Positions 35,565 through 41,829 of a DNA stretch of 41,829 bases are shown one piece after another (the first letter of the stretch is position 1; every line of letters begins with the position of its first letter). The DNA comes from Bacteroidales bacterium (GTDB lineage: Bacteria > Bacteroidota > Bacteroidia > Bacteroidales > UBA12077), in assembly GCA_018334675.1 (NCBI GenBank), contig JAGXLL010000021.1, positions 1 to 41,829 on the forward strand, given 5' to 3'. Position numbers and translations under genes: made by a program. The notes beneath the pieces were generated by a model. That model made no database searches, was not told the DNA's origin, and worked only from the letters and a program-made list of their open reading frames with translations.

Positions 35565-37703
35565 TCATTCATCAATCCCTTCCAGGAAGAAGAAAAAAGC
35601 ATATTCACGGGCAACCTCCCGGAGGGCTTCAAAACGCCCCGAAGCACCACCATGCCCTGCTTCCATATTGGTATGAAGCAGCAACAGATTGTCACCGGTT
35701 TTGTGGTCGCGCAGCTTAGCCACCCACTTGGCAGGCTCCCAGTACTGCACCTGTGAATCGTGCAATCCGGTGGTCACCAGCATATTGGGATACTCCTGTT
35801 CCTTCACATTGTCATAAGGTGAATAGGAGAGCATATATTCGTAGTATTTTTCTTCCTTGGGATTGCCCCACTCATCAAACTCACCGGTGGTAAGGGGTAT
35901 GCTTTCATCCAGCATGGTGGTGACCACATCCACGAAAGGAACAGCGGCAACCATGCCGTTGTAGAGCTCGGGCTGCATGTTGACGACGGCGCCCATCAGC
36001 AAGCCACCGGCACTCCCTCCCATGGCGTAGAGATGATCGGGGCTGGTATAGCCCTCTTTGATCAGGTGCTCGGCACAATCATTGAAATCGGTAAACGTGT
36101 TCCGCTTGTTCAAGAGCTTACCATCCTCATACCATTCCCGGCCCAGGTACTGACTGCCCCTGACGTGGGCTATGGCAAAAATAAAACCCCGGTCGAGCAG
36201 ACTTAACCTGTTGGAACTGAAACCGGCATCACGTGTATAACCATAGGAACCATATCCATAGAGCAGGGTGGGATTGCTGCTGTTTAGCCCGATGCCCTTC
36301 CGGTAAACCATGGAGATGGGGATTTTTTTGCCGTCATCGGCCTCAGCCCATAAACGCCTGGCTTCATAGTTGTCGGGGTCAAAATCTCCCAGCACCTCAT
36401 CCCTTTTCTTTAGCTCACGCTCGCGGGTTTTCATATTATAATCATAAGTAGAATTGGGAGTGGTCATGGAACTGTAGGTAAAGCGCAGTTTCTTGCTATC
36501 AAAATCAGGGTTGTTGGAAATATAGGCTGCATAAACCTCCTCATCGAAATCGATGTAATATTCTTCTCCCCATTTCCAGGGGATTACCCGCAGCCTGGTG
36601 AGTCCATCCTTGCGTTCATCCACTACCAGGTAATCACTGAAGATCTCAATGCCGTCGAGCAATACATTTTCGCGGTGGGGAATCACTTCTTGCCAGTATT
36701 CCTTGCGGCTGTTCGCGACAGGAGCCTTCATCAGACGGAAATTCCTGGCCTTCCAGTTGGTGACGATGTAAAAATCATCGCCGAAATGAGAAACCGAATA
36801 TTCCAGGCCCCTTTCGCGAGGCTGAACAATAGCGAATTCGCCTTCGGGCTCATCGGCATCCAAATAACGGTATTCATCAGACATGGTGCTTCCGGATGCG
36901 ATCATGATGTATTGATCCGATTTGGATTTATACACCGAGGTGCTATAGGTTTCATCATCCTCATGAAATATCTCCCTGTCATTTTCAAAGCTCGTTCCCA
37001 GCTTGTGGCTGAAAATTTTATGGGAGCGCAAGGTCCCTTCTTGTTTTTGAGTATAGAAAAGGGTTTTGTTGTCATTGGCCCATACGGCCCGGCCGGTGGT
37101 CATAGGGATGGCATCTTCATAAATCTCACCTGTTTCCAGGTTTTTTATATGGATGATGTATTTTCTACGGCTCACCGTATCCACCCCATAGGCGAGCAGC
37201 CTGTTGTTGGGACTAACGCTCAACCCGGCGACCCGATAAAAGGAGTATCCTTCAGCCATTTGATTCACATCCAGCATAATCTCCTCTTCGGCCTCCAGCG
37301 AACCCTTCTTCCTGCAATAGATCGGATACTGCTTGCCCTCCTCGTAACGGGAATAATAGTAATAACCATTCTTCTTATAGGGTACGGACTGATCATCTTC
37401 TTTGATCCTGCCCTTCATCTCCTGAAAAAGAGCTTCCTGTAAATCCTCGGTGGGCTTCATCATCGCCTCTGTATATTCATTCTCAGCCTTCAGATAGTCA
37501 ATCATCTGCTGATCATCCCGCTGGTTCAGCCAGTAATAATTGTCAACCCTTGTATCACCGTGTATGGTAAGTTCTTTGGGTTGCTTTTTGGCATCTGGTG
37601 GTTGGATATCTTTCATTTTACGATCCTTTTTGCAGGCTATTGATGTAAAGAGCAGGGCTGCTATGAGCATAGTAAGCACACCGGGAGCGATTCGTTTGTT
37701 CAT
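35565..37703 (-). CDS. S9 family prolyl oligopeptidase / oligopeptidase B-like lipoprotein
   Basis: A 712-residue serine peptidase of family S9A. The N terminus has a lipoprotein signal (LLFTSIAC then KKDRKM), so it is anchored in the envelope, unlike cytosolic E. coli oligopeptidase B. A beta-propeller domain (about 80-430) gates the active site. The alpha/beta-hydrolase triad is S564 (YAMGGSAGG), D649 (TTGLHDSQVQY) and H684 (NMEAGHGGASGR). The family hydrolyses short peptides, often after basic residues. The REC gene upstream is 178 bp away, so it may have its own promoter. Confidence 0.93.
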   Translation of the reverse strand: MNKRIAPGVLTMLIAALLFTSIACKKDRKMKDIQPPDAKKQPKELTIHGDTRVDNYYWLNQRDDQQMIDYLKAENEYTEAMMKPTEDLQEALFQEMKGRIKEDDQSVPYKKNGYYYYSRYEEGKQYPIYCRKKGSLEAEEEIMLDVNQMAEGYSFYRVAGLSVSPNNRLLAYGVDTVSRRKYIIHIKNLETGEIYEDAIPMTTGRAVWANDNKTLFYTQKQEGTLRSHKIFSHKLGTSFENDREIFHEDDETYSTSVYKSKSDQYIMIASGSTMSDEYRYLDADEPEGEFAIVQPRERGLEYSVSHFGDDFYIVTNWKARNFRLMKAPVANSRKEYWQEVIPHRENVLLDGIEIFSDYLVVDERKDGLTRLRVIPWKWGEEYYIDFDEEVYAAYISNNPDFDSKKLRFTYSSMTTPNSTYDYNMKTRERELKKRDEVLGDFDPDNYEARRLWAEADDGKKIPISMVYRKGIGLNSSNPTLLYGYGSYGYTRDAGFSSNRLSLLDRGFIFAIAHVRGSQYLGREWYEDGKLLNKRNTFTDFNDCAEHLIKEGYTSPDHLYAMGGSAGGLLMGAVVNMQPELYNGMVAAVPFVDVVTTMLDESIPLTTGEFDEWGNPKEEKYYEYMLSYSPYDNVKEQEYPNMLVTTGLHDSQVQYWEPAKWVAKLRDHKTGDNLLLLHTNMEAGHGGASGRFEALREVAREYAFFFFLEGIDE

Positions 37704-37744
37704 GGTGATCAGTTTTTGAATTAGTATAAAGGAGGTTGGTCAAT

Positions 37745-37774
37745 GAAAGATAAAAGTAATATTTTTTAGCCAAA
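37745..37774 (-). promoter_or_regulatory. Candidate promoter of the oligopeptidase B-like gene
   Basis: On the minus strand, TTTG (37771-37774) is followed after 18 bp by TATCTTTC (37745-37752), a seven-of-eight match to TAnnTTTG. It lies about 42 bp upstream of the start codon at 37703. GGAGG at 37731-37735 on the plus strand is unrelated. Confidence 0.35.
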
Positions 37775-37881
37775 TACAAGAACTTCAACCCAATTTTCCG
37801 GATGCATTCATCGCGGGTTGAATAGATTTCAAACCCTGTTTCCGATCTCAAAAATGCGAGGAAATAATTACATGCAGCAGA

Positions 37882-38484
37882 TCAGGAGGGAGCCAGGAAT
37901 CTTTTAATGATGTCGGTAAGATCCTTTTCAGAGATGGGTTTGGAAATATAATCATCGCAACCTGCTTCCAGTGCTTTCTGTTCATCTCCCGACAAGGCAA
38001 AAGCAGTTTGAGCAATAACAGGAAGAAACGGTTTGATGCGCTTGATCTCGCGTGTCGTTTCCAGTCCATCTATACCGGGAAGCTTGAGATCCATCAATAC
38101 CATATCGCAATGTTCTTCTCTGATATGATCAAGGGCCCTTTCTCCGGTAAATACGTGTTTGACCTGAATGTTTAATCCGGGAGTATCCATCATGCTGATG
38201 AGTTCCTTAATATAAAGTATGCTGACGCGGTCGTCTTCCACAATCAGGATACGCCTGGGTCTGTCATTTTTATTTTCTCTTTGGCTTTCAGAGGCATTTT
38301 CCTCCTGACCCTTTGTTCCTTGATGATCTGAATCTGGTGTCATGGAATAAATTTTCCCATCCCGGTTGGTCTGTTCAGGGTATGTTACCTTCTTGTTGAA
38401 CACCTCCTTCTTGCGCAGTCTCTTTTCTTCCTGCCTAAACTTGATCAATTCTTGATGCACATCCATTATCCGTAATTGATTCAT
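37882..38484 (-). CDS. Single-domain response regulator with a charged N-terminal extension
   Basis: A 200-residue protein. Residues ~75-198 form a receiver domain with the acidic pocket VEDD, phosphoacceptor D132 in MDLKLPGIDG, the Thr region AQTAFAL, and K182 in YISKP. There is no output domain. The first ~75 residues are highly charged and probably partly disordered (QEEKRLRKKE, then a Glu/Asn/Lys-rich linker). The receiver most resembles the C-terminal REC of hybrid histidine kinases, so the protein may be a detached relay module. An internal ATG at 38343 would drop the first 47 residues. No cognate kinase is in the window. Confidence 0.85.
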   Translation of the reverse strand: MNQLRIMDVHQELIKFRQEEKRLRKKEVFNKKVTYPEQTNRDGKIYSMTPDSDHQGTKGQEENASESQRENKNDRPRRILIVEDDRVSILYIKELISMMDTPGLNIQVKHVFTGERALDHIREEHCDMVLMDLKLPGIDGLETTREIKRIKPFLPVIAQTAFALSGDEQKALEAGCDDYISKPISEKDLTDIIKRFLAPS

Positions 38485-38714
38485 GCGTTAACGCTCATTA
38501 TCTATATATAAGGACTTTCCGTAAAGAAGTTATAGCCTTTTAGACAAAATCATCCCGATCATTGATAAACTTTGCAGATATAAAGGTCAACATATATTTA
38601 TTATCTTTATTGAAATTTTACAATCATCAACACCAATAAGCAGACCCTTTTGGCCGCAAAAGAGTTGGAATTTTCATCAACAAACAAAAGCCAATCATAA
38701 AAAAATCAACCACC

Positions 38715-41700
38715 ATGAAAAAAATCTTTCTTCTTACCACTTTGTTTTTAGGCGGGATGATGGTCCTGGGTCAGACCGCTGAAGAAACGCTATTACTGAG
38801 AAGTCCCTCAGTCAGCCCATCCGGGGTATGCTTTGCCTATGGCGGTGACATCTGGACAGCTGACAAAAATGGCAATTATGTTCAGCGACTCACCGTCCAT
38901 CCGGGTGTAGAAAGCAGACCCATGTTTTCTCCCGATGGCAAGTGGGTAGCTTTTTCCGGCAGTTATGAAGGCAACACCGATGTTTACGTAGTTCCCACTG
39001 AAGGAGGGATGCCCAAACGCATTACTTATCATCCCTCCACGGACATCCTCCGGGGGTGGAAGGGCAATGGTGAACTGATCTTTGCCTCCTCCAGGGAATC
39101 GAACAGCGGCAGGTATACCAAATTGTTCACTGTAGAGCGGGAAGGCAGCCTGCCACAGGCCATGCCCATTCCCGAGGCTCATCAGGGCAAGGTCTCGCCA
39201 CAGGGAGGCTACACCGCCTATATCAAAAACCCCGATCCCTCCGAAGGCATTGGGACCTACCGTCCCTTCAAGCATTACCGGGGTGGCAACACACCGAAGA
39301 TATGGATCTTCAACAACGCGACCTATGAGATAGAAGAGATACCTCCTGCCGGCTCCAACAATACCCATCCGGTATGGACAGATGAGCAAACGGTATGGTT
39401 TCTTTCCGACCGCAACGGATACAGCAACATTTTCCGTTACGACCGGCAAAGCGGGCAGGTCAGCCAAATAACGAGCTTCGAGGATTTCCCGGTAAAAAAT
39501 CTATACGCCAACGGGCCAACCCTTGCCTTTGAGCAAGGCGGAAGGGTTCACCTGTATGATGTGAAGCAGCAATCGGTCAACACCCTGCACATCAAGGTCA
39601 ATCCAGACATACCCTATAAACGGGCCCATTATGAGGAAGGCAGGGATTACATCCGTCAGTTTGACCTTTCTCCCACGGGTGTAAGGGCCGTGATGGGCGT
39701 TCGTGGCGATATTTTCACCATTCCGGCAGAGAAAGGTGACATACGCAACATCACCGAATCACCGGGGACCCACGATCGTTTTCCCGCCTGGTCGCCCGAC
39801 GGGCAAAAGATAGCCTGGTTCTGTGATGCCACAGGTGAATACCGCCTGATGATCAATGACCAGAAGGGAGCGGGCGAACCATCCAGCATTGCCTTCGAGG
39901 ACCCTTCCTTCTACCATGGCCCATGGTGGTCGCCCGACAGCAAGAAACTGGTATTCTATGACAAACATCTGAACCTTTATTACCTGGATCTGAATGAGAA
40001 GCAACCGGTTCAAATCGACCGGGACATCTATGCCAATCCCATGCCCAAGTTCACCCCCGACTGGTCACCCGACAGCAAGTGGATCACCTATACCCGGCGT
40101 CTGGAAAACCAGCTGAGTGCGGTCTTTGTCTATAATGTGGAAACCGGCCGGCGCCACCAGGTCACCGATGGCATGAGCGAGGCTACTTATCCCACCTTCG
40201 GTGCCGAGGGCAAATATCTTTTCTTTGCTGCCAGCACGGACTTTGGGTTGAACGCCAGCTGGCTCGATATGAGCAACTACCCACACCGGGTCACCAGCAG
40301 CTTGTATGCTGCCGTGCTTCAGAAAGACGAGCCTTCCCCTTTTGCCCCCGAAAGCGACGAAGAAGAACCTGAGAAGAAAAAAGAGGAGAAAGAAAAACAA
40401 GAAAACGACAACCCTGAAGATAAAAAAGTTCAGATCGATTTTCAGCACCTCGACCAACGCATTGTTTCATTGCCTGTTCCTACCCGATCCTATTCCGAGC
40501 TGGAAGGTGCTGTAAGCGGCAAATTGCTTTACCGGGAGGATGTGCCCGATAAGCCCGGATATGTGCTCCATGCCTTCGACATGGAAAAAAAAGAAGATGA
40601 GATTTACCTGGATGGGATACGCGGTTACTCCCTCAGTGCCAACGGTAAAAAGATGATCTATGCCTCCCTTTCCGGCGATTATGCTATTGTCGATGCCACT
40701 GCCCAACCCGAACCAGGCAAGGGCACCCTCAACCTCTCCGGTATGAAGGTCCATGTCGTTCCGGAAAAGGAATGGCAGCAGATGTTTGACGAGCTATGGA
40801 GAATTGAACGCGATTATTTCTATGTCGAAAACATGCATGGGGTCGACTGGAAGGCTGTAAAGGCAAAATATGGCAAGTTCCTTCCCCATGTTGGTCACCG
40901 GGAAGATTTGAATTACCTGTTTGCTATGATGATGGGCGAGATGGTGGTGGGGCACAACTACGTTGGCGGGGGTGATATGCCTGAACAGGAGGGTGTTCAA
41001 ACCGGCCTGCTGGGGGCGGATTATGAAGTGGTCAACAACCGCTACCGCATCAAAAAGATCTATTCAGGCCTCAACTGGAACCCCTCGTTCAAGGCACCAC
41101 TCACCCAGCCTGGCGTGGATGTTTCCGAGGGAGACTATATTCTGGAAGTGGATGGTGAACCCCTGACAGCAGAAAAGAACATCTACAGCCTTTTCCAACA
41201 TACCGTAGGCAAACAGGTAAACCTGAAAGTCCATTCTGAACCGACCCTGGAAGGGGCCCGTCAGGTAACGGTGGTACCGGTAGAAAGCGAGCGGAACCTG
41301 CGCAACATGAACTGGGTCGAGGGCAACCGAAAAAAGGTCAATGAAATGACCGATGGCCGGGTAGCCTATGTATATATGCCCAATACAGGCCAGGGCGGTT
41401 ATACCTTCTTCAACCGGTACTATTTCTCTCAACTGGACAAGGAGGCGGTGATCATCGATGAACGATTCAATGGGGGCGGTTCGGCAGCCGATTATGTGAT
41501 CAACCTGCTCGACCGGCAGATAACGAACTATTGGGGGTCACGCGACGGCAAAGTCTCTAGCACACCCGGTGCCGGAATTTTCGGGCCCAAGGCGATGATC
41601 ATCAATGAATATGCTGCCTCCGGCGGCGACCTGATGCCTTTCCTGTTCAAACAAAAAGAGCTGGGACCGCTGGTGGGTCAGACCACCCTGGGCATCCTGG

Positions 41701-41829
41701 TGGGCATCTATGGATACCCCACCCTGATGGACGGCGGCTATGTGACTGCCCCGCGGTTCGGCATCTTCTCCAAAGACGGGGAATGGATCATCGAAAACGA
41801 AGGGGTGCACCCCGATGTGGAGGTGGAAA
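38715..41829 (+). CDS. Tricorn-like S41 family protease, 3' end cut by the window
   Basis: At least 1038 residues with no stop before the window edge. A signal peptide (MKKIFLLTTLFLGGMMVLGQ) is followed by TolB/WD-like propeller blades (SPDGKWVAFSGSYEGN, WSPDGQKIAWFCDATGEYR, WSPDSKWITYTRR). Next are an acidic-lysine linker (about residues 542-570, EEEPEKKKEEKEKQE), a catalytic helical core with H747 in VVGHNYVGGGD, a PDZ domain (about 760-860) and the S41 catalytic domain with DERFNGGGSAADYV and nucleophile S969 in NEYAASGGDLMP. The final ENEGVHPDVEVE is the conserved end of tricorn proteases, so only a few residues are missing. The family degrades peptides; here it is envelope-exported. Confidence 0.92.
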   Translation, partial: MKKIFLLTTLFLGGMMVLGQTAEETLLLRSPSVSPSGVCFAYGGDIWTADKNGNYVQRLTVHPGVESRPMFSPDGKWVAFSGSYEGNTDVYVVPTEGGMPKRITYHPSTDILRGWKGNGELIFASSRESNSGRYTKLFTVEREGSLPQAMPIPEAHQGKVSPQGGYTAYIKNPDPSEGIGTYRPFKHYRGGNTPKIWIFNNATYEIEEIPPAGSNNTHPVWTDEQTVWFLSDRNGYSNIFRYDRQSGQVSQITSFEDFPVKNLYANGPTLAFEQGGRVHLYDVKQQSVNTLHIKVNPDIPYKRAHYEEGRDYIRQFDLSPTGVRAVMGVRGDIFTIPAEKGDIRNITESPGTHDRFPAWSPDGQKIAWFCDATGEYRLMINDQKGAGEPSSIAFEDPSFYHGPWWSPDSKKLVFYDKHLNLYYLDLNEKQPVQIDRDIYANPMPKFTPDWSPDSKWITYTRRLENQLSAVFVYNVETGRRHQVTDGMSEATYPTFGAEGKYLFFAASTDFGLNASWLDMSNYPHRVTSSLYAAVLQKDEPSPFAPESDEEEPEKKKEEKEKQENDNPEDKKVQIDFQHLDQRIVSLPVPTRSYSELEGAVSGKLLYREDVPDKPGYVLHAFDMEKKEDEIYLDGIRGYSLSANGKKMIYASLSGDYAIVDATAQPEPGKGTLNLSGMKVHVVPEKEWQQMFDELWRIERDYFYVENMHGVDWKAVKAKYGKFLPHVGHREDLNYLFAMMMGEMVVGHNYVGGGDMPEQEGVQTGLLGADYEVVNNRYRIKKIYSGLNWNPSFKAPLTQPGVDVSEGDYILEVDGEPLTAEKNIYSLFQHTVGKQVNLKVHSEPTLEGARQVTVVPVESERNLRNMNWVEGNRKKVNEMTDGRVAYVYMPNTGQGGYTFFNRYYFSQLDKEAVIIDERFNGGGSAADYVINLLDRQITNYWGSRDGKVSSTPGAGIFGPKAMIINEYAASGGDLMPFLFKQKELGPLVGQTTLGILVGIYGYPTLMDGGYVTAPRFGIFSKDGEWIIENEGVHPDVEVE

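Noticed and set aside
37704-37851. Minus-strand frame upstream of the oligopeptidase gene
   Set aside because: It runs into the oligopeptidase gene in another frame, overlaps its probable promoter and resembles no family.

Overview
The window is a piece of a Bacteroidota chromosome, probably Bacteroidales/Marinilabiliales-like. The evidence is a secreted protease with a type IX secretion (T9SS) C-terminal domain, a TonB-dependent outer-membrane receptor, an IPExxxVDY-family protein, DUF5723, DUF5916 and DUF3352 proteins, Bacteroidetes-type PurN and serine acetyltransferase, promoter-like TAnnTTTG boxes and generally weak Shine-Dalgarno sites. No tRNA, rRNA, CRISPR array, intact insertion sequence or prophage is visible.

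Layout. 1-3504 (minus): a compact run acpP - fabF - rnc - IPExxxVDY - M42 aminopeptidase (cut by the window edge), joining fatty-acid synthesis and RNA processing. 3712-4284 (plus): purN, divergent from acpP. 4285-9654 (minus): a truncated lipoprotein, an M23 peptidase, a YitT-family membrane protein and leuS. 10053-13371 (plus): pirin, YjbQ and a malic enzyme, separated by repeat-rich spacers; the malic enzyme ends in a clear terminator. 13450-20363 (minus): T9SS trypsin-like protease, sigma-54 AAA+ response regulator without a DNA-binding domain, two gene remnants (an internally deleted ppx/gppA and the tail of an L-serine dehydratase-like gene), a GNAT-like protein and a secreted hypothetical. 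20513-22927 (minus): TonB-dependent receptor. 23073-29524 (plus): three large envelope genes (anchored DUF3352/propeller protein, lipoprotein, DUF5723 outer-membrane protein). 29553-30374 (minus): CBM9-like lipoprotein. 30521-32375 (plus): cysK-cysE cysteine synthesis pair, with a perfect inverted repeat upstream. 32853-35486 (plus): CBM9/DUF5916 outer-membrane protein. 35565-38484 (minus): oligopeptidase B-like lipoprotein and a REC protein. 38715-end (plus): a tricorn-like S41 protease, cut by the window edge.

Most of the window is ordinary housekeeping and cell-envelope content. I found no convincing new defence, mobile or biosynthetic system. The points most worth a second look are: the 23-29.5 kb envelope trio; two operator-like sites, upstream of cysK and upstream of the DUF5916 gene; a four-cysteine motif in the serine acetyltransferase; the regulator lacking its DNA-binding domain; and three separate truncated or deleted genes, which suggest small deletions accumulating in this lineage.
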